A DNA stretch of 64,000 nt from contig CAZIPN010000009.1 of NCBI GenBank assembly GCA_964541225.1, positions 3,277-67,276 of the forward strand. Reading direction: 5' to 3'. The translations under genes and the position numbers were made by a program. Under the pieces are notes generated by a model. That model saw only the letters and a program-made list of their open reading frames with translations, was not told the origin of the DNA and made no database searches. Below are positions 53,684 through 62,506 of this stretch, piece by piece. The DNA is from CAZIPN01 sp964541225 (GTDB lineage: Bacteria; Actinomycetota; Coriobacteriia; Anaerosomatales; JAAXUF01). The first letter of the stretch is position 1. The number at the start of each line of letters is the position of its first letter.

Positions 53684-55540
53684 ATGAGTGATGCTCATTG
53701 CCACTCGGCAGCGGGCACCGAAGCACGTCCTGAGTGCGAGACCATCGTTCTCGCAGGCAATCCCAATGTCGGCAAGTCCGTGGTGTTCAACGCCATGACC
53801 GGGACCTACGTCGATGTCAGCAACTTCCCTGGGACCACCGTTGAGCTCACGCGCGGACGTTTTGGCGAGCACGACCTGATCGACACACCGGGCGTATACG
53901 GCGTCAGCTCCTTCAACGATGAAGAGACTGTCGCGCGTGATGTCATTCTCGACGGCGACATCGTTGTCAACATCGTTGATGCCGTTCATCTGGAGCGAGA
54001 TCTCTTCCTCACGCTGCAACTTGTGGACATGGGCAAGCGAATGATCGTCGCGCTGAATATGGCCGACGAAGCCCGAAAACAGGGCGTAGGCGTCGACCGG
54101 GACCTGCTCGAGGACCTGCTCGGCGTGCCGGTGATCGAGACCGTAGCGACCGAGGGCAAGGGACTTGAGGAGCTGCAGGCCTCACTGTTGCGAGCGCGGC
54201 ACGGCCACGCGGATGTTGAACTCGAGAATGACCTGGTTGAAATGGCGTCGCGCGTAGGGTCGCGAGCCGACGCGCTCATGGTGCTTGAGGGCGATGAGGC
54301 GGTCAGCAAGCGACACGGAATCGAGCCAGGCACGATGCGCGATGAGATCTACGTGCGCCGACGTCATCGGGTCAACGACATCTGCGGGCACGTCGTTTCC
54401 GAGACGATCACCGGCGCGCGGTTCTCGGCGAAGCTGTCACACGCGATGATGCATCCCGCGACGGGCATTCCGATGTTGCTCGTGCTGTTGGCGGCGATCT
54501 ACGTTGTCTTTGGGCAGTGGGTGGCCGGTGGCTTTGTCGGCTTCTTGCAGGGTGACGTCATGGAGCGCTACTTCACTCCGTGGGTCCAAGGTCTGGTTGC
54601 GCATGTGTTCGCGCCGGGCTCGGCGATCTATGACCTTCTTGCGGGGCAATTCGGTGTGTTGACCATGACGCCGTCGACGCTGATCGGCGTGATGCTGCCG
54701 CTGGTTACGGGTTTCTACCTGTTGCTCGCGTTTCTCGAAGACACGGGCTACCTGCCGAGAATCGCCGCCCTCACAGATCGTTCGCTCACCTCGCTCGGGC
54801 TAAACGGTCGCGCCGTCATCCCGCTGATTCTCGGACTGGGGTGCGTCACGATGGCGACGCTGAGCACGCGGATTCTGGGCAGCAGGCGAGAGCGCTTCAT
54901 CGCCACCGCGCTGATGGCGGTGGCAGTTCCCTGTTCTGCACAGCTCGGGATCGTGGCCGCGCTGATGGCGACAGCGTCGCCGATCTACACGGCTGCGTAC
55001 TTTGCGGCGCTGCTTGCGGTGTTTGTGACGCTGGGCACGCTACTCAACCGGCTGGTTCCAGGGCAATCGACTGACTTGCTCATCGACCTTCCGCCCTTGC
55101 GGTTTCCGCGCGTAAGCAACGTGGCGCGCAAGACAGGCACCAAGGTGTGGGCTTTCATGACCGAGGTGACCATCTTCTTCGTGGGAGGCACGCTCTTTCT
55201 CGGCGTGCTGCAAGTGAGCGGTGGGCTTGACTGGATCATCCAGGTTGCGCGACCGCTCGTGCATGGCTGGCTGGGTCTGCCTCCGCAGGCCGCAACGGCC
55301 TTCGTGATGGGCATCATTCGCCGAGATTTCGGTGCGGCCGGATTCTTCACGATGAAGCTCAGTGATCCGCAGCTCCTGGTTTCGATGGTCACGATCACGC
55401 TGTTCGTGCCATGCATCGCCTCGACGATGGTCGTGCTCAAGGAGCGCGGTTGGGCATACATGTTGGGGCTGTTCGCGGGATCCATGACACTCGCGTTTGT
55501 GCTCGGCGGGATCATCGCGCACATCCTGCGGATCGCGTAG
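53684..55540 (+). CDS. feoB: Ferrous iron transport protein B
   Basis: A 618-aa FeoB. The N-terminal GTPase has G1 GNPNVGKSVVFN, G2/G3 NFPGTTVE and DTPGVYG, and G4 in LNMADEA, where NMAD replaces the usual NxxD. A helical GDI region follows, then the membrane part with Gate motifs (PLVTGFYLLLAFLEDTGYLPR, LGLGCVTMATLSTRIL). It moves iron(II) across the membrane. The ATG has GGGAGGAAC upstream. It follows feoA by 68 bp. Confidence 0.96.
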   Translation: MSDAHCHSAAGTEARPECETIVLAGNPNVGKSVVFNAMTGTYVDVSNFPGTTVELTRGRFGEHDLIDTPGVYGVSSFNDEETVARDVILDGDIVVNIVDAVHLERDLFLTLQLVDMGKRMIVALNMADEARKQGVGVDRDLLEDLLGVPVIETVATEGKGLEELQASLLRARHGHADVELENDLVEMASRVGSRADALMVLEGDEAVSKRHGIEPGTMRDEIYVRRRHRVNDICGHVVSETITGARFSAKLSHAMMHPATGIPMLLVLLAAIYVVFGQWVAGGFVGFLQGDVMERYFTPWVQGLVAHVFAPGSAIYDLLAGQFGVLTMTPSTLIGVMLPLVTGFYLLLAFLEDTGYLPRIAALTDRSLTSLGLNGRAVIPLILGLGCVTMATLSTRILGSRRERFIATALMAVAVPCSAQLGIVAALMATASPIYTAAYFAALLAVFVTLGTLLNRLVPGQSTDLLIDLPPLRFPRVSNVARKTGTKVWAFMTEVTIFFVGGTLFLGVLQVSGGLDWIIQVARPLVHGWLGLPPQAATAFVMGIIRRDFGAAGFFTMKLSDPQLLVSMVTITLFVPCIASTMVVLKERGWAYMLGLFAGSMTLAFVLGGIIAHILRIA

Positions 55541-55543
55541 GGG

Positions 55544-55762
55544 GTGTCGGCTGTGGAGGTACTCTCGAAATGCCCCGCGTGCGGCCTCGAATCTGCGGAG
55601 ATCCGCTGTCCGCGTTGCAACACGCTCAAAGTCATCGGTTGTGATGGGGTCTGCTCGGCGTGTGCGAGTTCGTGTGCGAGTCGAGCGACTCCAGGACCGA
55701 GCAACGAGCAGCCAGCCGACGAAGCCGAGGAGAACTCTGAGTCCAGCGAGCGTTCTCGGTAG
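55544..55762 (+). CDS. Small cysteine-rich (zinc-ribbon-like) protein after feoB
   Basis: A 72-aa protein with eight cysteines in its first 44 residues: C10, C13, C22, C25 (CPACG...CPRC, a four-cysteine zinc-ribbon pattern) and C33, C37, C40, C44. A Ser/Glu-rich tail follows. It starts 4 bp after the feoB stop (GTG; a second GTG lies 9 bp later). The place suggests a FeoC-like accessory or metal sensor, but no FeoC winged helix is present. Confidence 0.75.
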   Translation: MSAVEVLSKCPACGLESAEIRCPRCNTLKVIGCDGVCSACASSCASRATPGPSNEQPADEAEENSESSERSR

Positions 55763-55901
55763 CGTTGAGCGAGCGTGCCACCGGTGCGCCGCCCCATCGT
55801 GTGCTGGTGACGGGTTCCGATGGGCAGGGGTGGCAGGAAGCGCGGTAGGGGTACTGTGCAAGAGTACGATCCATCTCAGTTGATGTGGGGGGAGCACCAC
55901 G

Positions 55902-56441
55902 ATGCAGAGCCATTCCGATGTCAGCGTGCGCGAAGCGCGACTTGACGATGTGCCGCTGCTCTTCAAGGCGCGCCGCAACATGTTCTCCGAGCTGGGCACT
56001 TCAGTTCGTCCAGAGGATATGGCGGTGGTCGACTCGGCGCTCGAGGAATTCGTGCAGAAGCAGGCCGAGATTGGCCCCATCGGCTTCGTGGCCGAGGACG
56101 AGACAGGCGAGATGGTGGGTGCGGTGTCGATTTCGCACGAGATTGTGCAGCCGAGCCTGCACAATCCGACGGGGAAGCAGACGACGCTCTACGGCATGTG
56201 GGTGCGGCCCGCGTCGCGGAGGCGGGGGGTCGCTCGTGCGTTGGTGGCGACGGCCGTTGAAGCGTCGCGAGCTGCTGGAGCTGGGGCTGTCTCGCTGATG
56301 GCGAGCGACACGGGTCGTGATCTGTATAGGAGCCTGGGATTCGTTGCGGTTCCTGCGATGAGGCTCTCATTCCAGCCACTGGTCGAAATCCACGCCCACG
56401 ACGAGGATCCGCGGGCGGAGGTTGCTGGAAGCACGGCATAG
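55902..56441 (+). CDS. GNAT-family N-acetyltransferase
   Basis: A 179-aa GNAT acetyltransferase. The acetyl-CoA loop is RRRGVARALVATAV (RxxGxA type, about 107-120), the next strand VSLMASDTGRDLYRSLGFVAV. The N-terminal half (VREARLDDVPLLFKARRNMFSELG) resembles other small-molecule GNATs. The substrate is unknown. The ATG follows GGGGGGAG by about 9 nt. Confidence 0.9.
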   Translation: MQSHSDVSVREARLDDVPLLFKARRNMFSELGTSVRPEDMAVVDSALEEFVQKQAEIGPIGFVAEDETGEMVGAVSISHEIVQPSLHNPTGKQTTLYGMWVRPASRRRGVARALVATAVEASRAAGAGAVSLMASDTGRDLYRSLGFVAVPAMRLSFQPLVEIHAHDEDPRAEVAGSTA

Positions 56442-56547
56442 GCGATCCCGCTCAGCGCCTGCTCGGTTTCCAGACCCCTTCCCCTCACTCCAAGACGTGC
56501 CTTCTGGCCCGTCATTCGCTCCGGTGCGCATGGATGCCCGCTGCTGC

Positions 56548-56577
56548 TGTACGGTGGGGGTGTCCCGAGAGTATAGT
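56548..56577 (+). promoter_or_regulatory. Possible promoter of the 56.6-kb gene
   Basis: A good -10 TATAGT (56572-56577) has a weak TGTACG 18 nt upstream. It lies 50 bp before the gene for the membrane-anchored unknown protein. Confidence 0.4.
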
Positions 56578-56626
56578 AGTCAGATACGTTTAGCGTCGTT
56601 CAGGCAAGCGAGCAACAGGAAAGGGA

Positions 56627-57187
56627 ATGCCGATGTCCGACCAGGCACAATCAAACAATCAGCAGGTCATCGTATATGCGTTGATCGCAATTGCGGTGCT
56701 ACTTGCCGTGATCGTCGGTTTCATGGTCTACAACAATTCGCACGGCGTTCCGGCGCCGAGCGTCAGCAGTACCGTGGCGCCGTCCGACACCGCTGCTGCG
56801 AACATTGCTGCGGAGATGCCGGATCAGCCGACACCTGTCGCGTTCGACCCGAAGACCGCCACCAAGCTTCCTGCGGGCATGACGCCCGAGCAGGCGCTCA
56901 AGGCCTATAACGACGACATCATGTCCAAGAAGTTCCCGCAAGCCTACGATCTCCTTCCTCTGGCGCAGAAGAAGTCGTACGGCGATGCCGACTCGTACGG
57001 CTCGACGGTATCCCAGTACGGCATCACGGGCTACAAGCTAGGTGCGCCGCAGACGGCTGGCAACGACGTGTCAATCGTGTCGGAGCAGGATACGGCTCAG
57101 ATGAACATTACGTACACATGGACCTACACCAAGGTCGGCAAGGACTGGTACGTGAAGTCGCGCGACATGGGCGGCGCCGTCCAGTAG
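56627..57187 (+). CDS. Membrane-anchored protein of unknown function
   Basis: A 186-aa protein (184 if the second ATG, 56633, is used). One N-terminal membrane segment (about 14-36, VIVYALIAIAVLLAVIVGFMVY) is followed by a Pro/Ser/Ala linker. Then comes a compact outside domain (about 85-186; EQALKAYNDDIMSKKFPQAYDLLPLAQKK, TWTYTKVGKDWYVKSRDMGG). The domain looks like an NTF2/DUF4878-type lumenal fold, a guess from pattern only. It is monocistronic between its promoter and a strong terminator. Confidence 0.8.
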   Translation: MPMSDQAQSNNQQVIVYALIAIAVLLAVIVGFMVYNNSHGVPAPSVSSTVAPSDTAAANIAAEMPDQPTPVAFDPKTATKLPAGMTPEQALKAYNDDIMSKKFPQAYDLLPLAQKKSYGDADSYGSTVSQYGITGYKLGAPQTAGNDVSIVSEQDTAQMNITYTWTYTKVGKDWYVKSRDMGGAVQ

Positions 57188-57212
57188 CAGCGCGACCGCA
57201 GATTGTGACTTG

Positions 57213-57244
57213 CAGGGCGTCTCGAAGGGGACGCCCTGTTTGCG
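57213..57244 (+). terminator. Rho-independent terminator
   Basis: CAGGGCGTC-8 nt-GACGCCCTG is a perfect 9-bp stem followed by TTTGCG, 25 bp after the stop of the preceding gene. Confidence 0.85.
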
Positions 57245-57379
57245 TGCGGAGACGGAATCTTGGGAGGGGTGCTCCAGCTGCCGAGGAACCGGACACCCAG
57301 GGCGCAGTGCGTCTTGAATCCTGGTGCCTGATCGTGGTATGAACGAATGGTATGAACACCGCTCGTGCAGGAGTGTGGC

Positions 57380-57679
57380 ATGCCCAAGAAGAAGGTCGCC
57401 GTCGCCCTATCCGACTGGCTGCTCGAGGAGCTTGACTCGGCGGCCGAGGTCGCACACACCAGCCGCAGCGCGCTGGTCGAAGAGGCCGTGGCGGACTACG
57501 TCGTTCGTCGGCGGGCGCGAATGAACGACGAGGAGCGCCGACAGCGCATCGACCTTGCGATGAAGAACATGAAGGCATTTGCCGACGAGGTGGCGGCGGA
57601 CCCGAAGGCGCAGAATGAGCCCTCAACGCTTGAGAAGCTTCGTGCGATCCGGAGGGGCGAGCGATGGCCGGGCGAGTAA
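57380..57679 (+). CDS. Ribbon-helix-helix antitoxin (VapB/CopG-like)
   Basis: A 99-aa protein. A ribbon-helix-helix fold covers about residues 3-45 (KKKVAVALSDWLLEELDSAAEVAHTSRSALVEEAVADYV), the DNA-binding type used by antitoxins. A charged C-terminal half should wrap the toxin. The ATG has AGGAG 7 nt upstream. It overlaps the PIN gene by 16 bp, the typical antitoxin-first order. Confidence 0.87.
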   Translation: MPKKKVAVALSDWLLEELDSAAEVAHTSRSALVEEAVADYVVRRRARMNDEERRQRIDLAMKNMKAFADEVAADPKAQNEPSTLEKLRAIRRGERWPGE

Positions 57680-58080
57680 GCGGGGAGATCTGTGCTCTTG
57701 ATGCGTCGGTCGGCGTCAAGTGGTTTCGACACGAGGCTGGCTCCGAAGAGGCTATTGACCTGCTGCGACGCTATCAAGACGGCTCGCTTCTGATCGCGGT
57801 GGACACGCTGTTCTTCTACGAAGTGATGCGTGCCGCCGCTCGCGGAGGCGGTCCTCGCGACGCGGACGGGGTCTGGCAGGAGCTGCAGCGCCTCGATCTC
57901 GTGACCGTCCCCCTCGGCGACGAGCTGGTTGGGGCCGCTGTCGCGTCGGCGGCGATGCTCGGCTGCACGCTCTACGACGCGTTCGCCTCCGGGCTTGCCG
58001 ACCTGCTCGATGCGCCGTTCTACTCGGCCGACGCGCGAGCGCACGGGCGACATCCGCGAGTGCGGCTGGTGGGGGAGTGA
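57664..58080 (+). CDS. PIN-domain ribonuclease toxin (VapC-like)
   Basis: A 138-aa PIN protein. Acidic residues of the metal site are in ALDASVGVKWF (D), FYEVMRA (E), CTLYDAFA (D) and YSADARAH (D). VapC toxins cut tRNA or rRNA; the target is unknown here. It is cotranslated with the ribbon-helix-helix antitoxin. Confidence 0.88.
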   Translation: MAGRVSGEICALDASVGVKWFRHEAGSEEAIDLLRRYQDGSLLIAVDTLFFYEVMRAAARGGGPRDADGVWQELQRLDLVTVPLGDELVGAAVASAAMLGCTLYDAFASGLADLLDAPFYSADARAHGRHPRVRLVGE

Positions 58081-58131
58081 GTAGGACGCGCGCGGCCTGT
58101 CCCTGTCAGCCTCGCATGCTACTCTCGCCGA

Positions 58132-60924
58132 GTGACTGAAGCCGCCCTGCATCGCTTCCTCGTTCCGGGTACCGACCCTGACGTGATCGCGTCCTACGAG
58201 ACGCTTGCCGAGCGCGCCCGGGAGGTGCGGTTCGGCTTCGAGGACGAGATCGTGGTGCTCGATATCGAGACCACCGGCTACGACCGCGACCGCGATCGGA
58301 TCATCGAAGTTGCGGCAGCCGTGATGAGCGGACCCGAGATCGTCGCGACGTTTGACGCGCTCATCGACCCGCTCGTGCCGCTGCCGCTGGAGATCACGAA
58401 GCTCACCGGCATCACCGACGACATGCTCGCAGGCGAGCCGAGCGCCGAAGGCGTGGTCGCGCGGCTCATTGAGTTTGTCGGCGGGCGAGACATCGTGGCG
58501 CACAACGCGACGTTTGATCGATCGTTTCTCGAGCGGGTCGCGGGAACGCATGCATTTCGCGGTCAGTGGATCGACTCGCTGCAGGTCACGCGTATCGGGC
58601 TGCCTCGGCTGCGCACACATCGGCTGGCCGATCTCGCCGAGGCGTTCGAGGTGGTCCCGGAGGGCGCCCCGCACCGCGCGCTGCATGACGTGCTCGCGCT
58701 TGCGGCCGTGTGGCGCATAGCGCTTGTGGGCGCAAGCGATCTGCCGGCGGGGCTGTTGCACCGCATCACGGACCTCGCGCCCGAGGTCGACTGGGCCGCG
58801 CGCGGGATCCTCGCGCAGATTGCCGCTGCCGAGCCGGGGCGTTCCTTCGACCTGAAGGAGGCGCGCCGAAAGCGCGTAGCCGCCGACAAGGCCGAGGCGC
58901 TTCATGATGCCGACGAGATCGCGACTACGTGTCCGACGCCGGAAGCGGTGCTCGGCGAGTTCTCGGCAGAGGGCATTGCGGGGCGCATGTACGAGGGGTA
59001 CGAGTCGCGTGCCGAGCAGCTTGAGATGGCGGGCGCGGTGCTCGAGGCGTTCGACACACGAACGAACGTCGCGATTGAGGCGGGGACCGGCGTTGGCAAG
59101 TCGATCGCCTACCTGGTGCCGGCCGCACTGTACTCGCTAGAGAACGGCGTGGGCGTGGGCGTTGCGACCAAGACAAACGCGCTCATGGACCAGCTCGTCT
59201 ACCACGAGCTGCCGCGACTGAATGCTGCGCTCGGCGGGCATCTGCGCTACGTCGCGCTCAAGGGCTACGACCACTACCCCTGCCTGCGCAAACTGGAGCG
59301 CTACGCAGGCGAGTTAGGCGAGCTGCTCGGCGGTTCGGGCGGCGGCGGCGCGAGCCCGGCGGACGCCGACCGCATCTCGACGGTGGCGGCACTGCTCGCG
59401 TGGGTCGCGCAGTCCAGCTGGGGCGATCTGGACGCCATCAACCTGCATTGGGGCCGCCGAGATACGCGCGCAGCGGTGCAAGCGTCGCAGGCGGACTGCA
59501 CGCGCAAGCGCTGCCGCTTCTTCCCGCAGCTGTGCTACCTGCATGGCGTGCGCAGGCGTGCTGCCAGCGCAAATGTTGTCGTCACCAACCACGCGCTGCT
59601 CTTCCGCGACGTGGTCGCGCAAGGCGGCATTCTTCCGCCGATCCGCCACTGGGTGATCGACGAGGCCCACTCGGCAGAAAGTGAGGCGCGCAAACAGCTC
59701 ACGATGGGCGCGAGCCACGTGGAGCTGTCGGCGGTGCTCGGCACGCTCGGGGCCAAGGGACGCGGCACGCTGCTTGAGACGGTGCGTCGATCGCTGCGCG
59801 GCGAAGAAGGTGCGACTGGGATTCTCGGCGTGATCGCGAGGATGGAGGACGAGACGCAGCGNNNNNNNNNNNNNNNNNNNNNNNNNNNNNNNNNNNNNNN
59901 NNNNNNNNNNNNNNNNNNNNNNNNNNNNNNNNNNNNNNNNNNNNNNNNNNNNNNNNNNNNNGGCCGAGCAGATCTCGCGGGCCTGCTGACGCGCCTCGCT
60001 GATCAGGAAGCCGGGCTTGTGGCGGTGCTCAACGGCGAGGACGAGGCGCTCGTCTACAGCGTGGAGCTCGATCGTCGCCGCGAGCGCGACGTCGAGAAGC
60101 TGCTTGCCGAGCGGCTCGACGTCGGCGAGGTGCTTGCCGACGACCTGTACCCGCGAGCGCACAGCGTCGTGTTCTGCTCGGCGACCATCGCCACCGGCGA
60201 GAGCTTCGAGCACTTCGCGCACAGCGTCGGGTTCGATCTGCTCGGCGAGGACGCCTGGCGAGCGCTGCGCCTGGCGAGCAGCTACGACTTCGAGCGGCAG
60301 ATGGCGGTCTTCGTGCCGACGGACCTGCCGGAGCCCAACACGCGCGGCTACCTCGCGGCGCTAGAAGCGCTGCTCGAACGCGTGCACGTCGCGATGGGCG
60401 GCAGCGTGCTCACGCTCTTCACCAACCGCCGCGATATGGAGCACCTGCACGCGATCCTCGAACCGCGCCTACAGCGCGAGGGCATCGCGCTGCTGTGCCA
60501 GAAGCGCGGCACAAGCGCCAAGCGCCTGCGCGACGAGTTCCTCGCCGACGAGCGCCTCTCGCTCTTCGCGCTCAAGAGCTTCTGGGAGGGCTTCGACGCC
60601 AAAGGCGACACGCTGCGCTGCGTGGTCGTCCCCAAGCTGCCTTTCGGCCGGCCGAGCGACCCGCTCGCTCAGGAGCGCGAGCGCCGAGAAGGCCGCACGG
60701 CGTGGCGCCGATACACCCTGCCGGAGGCCGTCATCGAGCTCAAGCAGGCGGCCGGGCGGCTGATCCGCAGCACCACCGACACGGGCTGTCTGCTCATCGC
60801 TGACGCACGCGTCACCACCAAGCCCTACGGCCGAGACTTCCTCGCCGCGCTGCCGGTGGCCGACATCGAGCGCATGAGCAGCGATGCCGTCGTCGAAGCG
60901 ATGCGCGAGCGCTTCGGACGGTAG
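58132..60924 (+). CDS. DnaQ-type exonuclease fused to DinG-like helicase (contains assembly gap)
   Basis: A fusion of about 930 codons. Residues about 35-205 form a DEDD 3'-5' exonuclease (VVLDIETTGYDRDRDRIIEVA, AHNATFDRSFLE, HRALHDVLA). A DinG/XPD-type helicase follows: motif I EAGTGVGKSIAYLVPAAL, DEAH in WVIDEAHSAE, then SATIATGESFEHFA and the C-terminal QAAGRLIRS. Cysteines near 457-465 (CTRKRCRFFPQLC) may bind an iron-sulfur cluster. The order matches B. subtilis-type DinG. The 100-N gap (59862-59961) removes part of the arch region; the frame stays open only because of the filler length. Confidence 0.88.
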   Translation: MTEAALHRFLVPGTDPDVIASYETLAERAREVRFGFEDEIVVLDIETTGYDRDRDRIIEVAAAVMSGPEIVATFDALIDPLVPLPLEITKLTGITDDMLAGEPSAEGVVARLIEFVGGRDIVAHNATFDRSFLERVAGTHAFRGQWIDSLQVTRIGLPRLRTHRLADLAEAFEVVPEGAPHRALHDVLALAAVWRIALVGASDLPAGLLHRITDLAPEVDWAARGILAQIAAAEPGRSFDLKEARRKRVAADKAEALHDADEIATTCPTPEAVLGEFSAEGIAGRMYEGYESRAEQLEMAGAVLEAFDTRTNVAIEAGTGVGKSIAYLVPAALYSLENGVGVGVATKTNALMDQLVYHELPRLNAALGGHLRYVALKGYDHYPCLRKLERYAGELGELLGGSGGGGASPADADRISTVAALLAWVAQSSWGDLDAINLHWGRRDTRAAVQASQADCTRKRCRFFPQLCYLHGVRRRAASANVVVTNHALLFRDVVAQGGILPPIRHWVIDEAHSAESEARKQLTMGASHVELSAVLGTLGAKGRGTLLETVRRSLRGEEGATGILGVIARMEDETQXXXXXXXXXXXXXXXXXXXXXXXXXXXXXXXXXXGRADLAGLLTRLADQEAGLVAVLNGEDEALVYSVELDRRRERDVEKLLAERLDVGEVLADDLYPRAHSVVFCSATIATGESFEHFAHSVGFDLLGEDAWRALRLASSYDFERQMAVFVPTDLPEPNTRGYLAALEALLERVHVAMGGSVLTLFTNRRDMEHLHAILEPRLQREGIALLCQKRGTSAKRLRDEFLADERLSLFALKSFWEGFDAKGDTLRCVVVPKLPFGRPSDPLAQERERREGRTAWRRYTLPEAVIELKQAAGRLIRSTTDTGCLLIADARVTTKPYGRDFLAALPVADIERMSSDAVVEAMRERFGR
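59862..59961. other. Scaffold gap of 100 N
   Basis: Exactly 100 unknown bases, the usual filler for a gap of unknown size. The flanks show no shared sequence. Confidence 0.99.
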
Positions 60925-60937
60925 GCGGCGGGCCTCT

Positions 60938-60957
60938 TGGCCGAAGGACGTCGGCCA
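60938..60957 (+). terminator. Possible terminator after the DinG-like gene
   Basis: TGGCCGA-6 nt-TCGGCCA is a perfect 7-bp stem 13 bp after the stop, without a T-run. Confidence 0.4.
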
Positions 60958-61083
60958 CGAGCGCAGAATCGGCGACGTGACCCGGCATCGACCCGCTCGC
61001 AGACGATCTCGATCCGGCAGAAGTCGAGCTTCGTGAAGTCTGACGTACTCGATCGCACCCCTGTACACATCCAGCCGCACGGG

Positions 61084-61106
61084 TATCATGTGATAGCGGT
61101 TATCAC
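61084..61106 (+). promoter_or_regulatory. Fur/Zur-type operator with -10 of the zinc operon
   Basis: GTGATA-GCGGT-TATCAC (61090-61106) is a perfect 6-bp inverted repeat directly after a -10-like TATCAT (61084-61089), 53 bp before the Fur-family gene. The layout suits self-repression by that regulator. Confidence 0.6.
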
Positions 61107-61158
61107 TTCCATCACGAAGCCGCAGGGCTTCGACCGGCGATTCTGGGGCTGAGACACC

Positions 61159-61572
61159 ATGGGAGACTCCACCACGACGATCGGGCGCGTGGCCTTCGGC
61201 GACGCGCGCCTGAGCGCTCAGCGCGAGGCGATTGCCCGAGCTGCGCGCGACTACGGATCCGCGTTCAGTGCCGAGGACTTGCTGGAGGCCTCGGCGCGCA
61301 CAGCGCCTGGCGTCGGGATCGCGACGGTATATCGCGCCGTCTCGGCGATGGAGGCAGCCGGGTTCATCGAGCCCGTCGGAACGCGCAGCGGCGCGACTCT
61401 CTACATTCACTGTCCGCACGAGGGCCACCACCACCACGTCGTGTGTACCGGATGCGGGGCCGTCGCTGCAGCGGAGTGTTCCGTGGTTGACTCGGCGAAA
61501 GGCGCAGATGGCTTCATCATCACCGACCACGACCTGACGCTTTACGGCCTTTGCCCGAGGTGTCAGCGATGA
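61159..61572 (+). CDS. zur: Fur-family regulator, probably Zur
   Basis: A 137-aa Fur-family repressor. The winged helix (about 17-75) ends in APGVGIATVYRAVSAMEAAGFI. The metal part has a HEGHHHHVVCTGCG sequence and a C-terminal CPRC, giving the CxxC pairs of the structural zinc site. As it heads a zinc-type ABC operon, Zur fits better than Fur or PerR (inference). The stop overlaps the next gene as ATGA. Confidence 0.88.
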   Translation: MGDSTTTIGRVAFGDARLSAQREAIARAARDYGSAFSAEDLLEASARTAPGVGIATVYRAVSAMEAAGFIEPVGTRSGATLYIHCPHEGHHHHVVCTGCGAVAAAECSVVDSAKGADGFIITDHDLTLYGLCPRCQR

Positions 61573-62501
61573 GGGCGCGCGCCGCGCTTGCGGTGGCGAT
61601 CGTCTCGACACTCGCAACACTGGGAATCGCCGCGGCCCTCGCGGGGTGTGCGAGCCCGCGCTCGACCCTGGCGGGTCCTGGCGGGACGATCCAGGTTGTG
61701 GCCGCGGAAAGCATGTGGGGCAGCATCGCCGAGCAGCTCGGCGGCAAGAAAGTGCAGGTCACCAGCATCATCTCGAACCCCGATGCCGATCCGCACGACT
61801 ACGAGCCGACGGTTGCGGACGCGCGCGGGTTCGCGACGGCGGATCTCGTGCTCTACAACGGAGCCGGCTACGACGCATGGGTCCAGCAGCTTCTGGATGC
61901 GAGCCCGGATCCGGGCCGTGTTGACGTGAACGCGGGCGCGGTTGTGGGGGTCTCGGCGGGAGCGAATCCGCACTTGTGGTACTCGCCCATCGTGGTCGAA
62001 GCCGTCGCGCGCAGAATCACGCAGGAGTACAAGAAGCTCGATCCGGCGAATGCTTCCTACTACGACACCCGGTGGAAGGAATTCGACACGCAGGGGCTGG
62101 CCGAGTACGACAATCTGATTTCGCAGATCGCGAGCAGATATGCGGGCACGCCCGTCGGCGCTTCGGAGAGCATTGTCTCGCCGCTGGCTGATGCGCTGCA
62201 TCTCACGGTGCTGACACCTGCGAGCTTCCTGAATGCGATCAGCGAGGGCGCCGACCCTTCGGCGGCGGACAAGGCGCTTGTCGACAAGCAGATCAAGGAC
62301 AAGCGGATCAAGATCTTCGTCTACAACAAGCAAAACGCGACACCGGATGTCGCGGCGCTGGTCGCCGAGGCGAAGAAAGCCAAGATCCCCGTTGTCACCA
62401 TCACGGAGACACCTGTGCCTACCAACGCCACGTTTCAGGAGTGGCAAATCGCACAACTCAAGCAGATAGAGACCGCGCTGCATAAGGCGACGGGAAGGTA
62501 G
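61569..62501 (+). CDS. znuA: Zinc/manganese ABC transporter substrate-binding lipoprotein
   Basis: A 310-aa cluster A-I binding protein (ZnuA/TroA type). A signal peptide ends in a lipobox, AALAGC, so it is lipid-anchored. Metal ligands appear as H in DPHDYEP, H in NPHLWY and E in GASESIVSP. A glutamate there is more common in Mn/Fe-type members, and no His-rich loop is present. The long linker helix is present. ATG 61569 overlaps the Fur-family stop. Confidence 0.9.
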   Translation: MRARAALAVAIVSTLATLGIAAALAGCASPRSTLAGPGGTIQVVAAESMWGSIAEQLGGKKVQVTSIISNPDADPHDYEPTVADARGFATADLVLYNGAGYDAWVQQLLDASPDPGRVDVNAGAVVGVSAGANPHLWYSPIVVEAVARRITQEYKKLDPANASYYDTRWKEFDTQGLAEYDNLISQIASRYAGTPVGASESIVSPLADALHLTVLTPASFLNAISEGADPSAADKALVDKQIKDKRIKIFVYNKQNATPDVAALVAEAKKAKIPVVTITETPVPTNATFQEWQIAQLKQIETALHKATGR

Positions 62502-62506
62502 TGTCT

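Noticed and set aside
57496..58905. Minus-strand open frame of 469 codons opposite the VapC-like and DinG-like genes
   Set aside because: The plus strand has clear PIN and exonuclease motifs; the antisense product has no domain.
60469..61620. Minus-strand open frame of 383 codons opposite the DinG end and Fur-family gene
   Set aside because: It crosses the zinc-operon operator and a good regulator gene; shadow of high-GC coding sequence.
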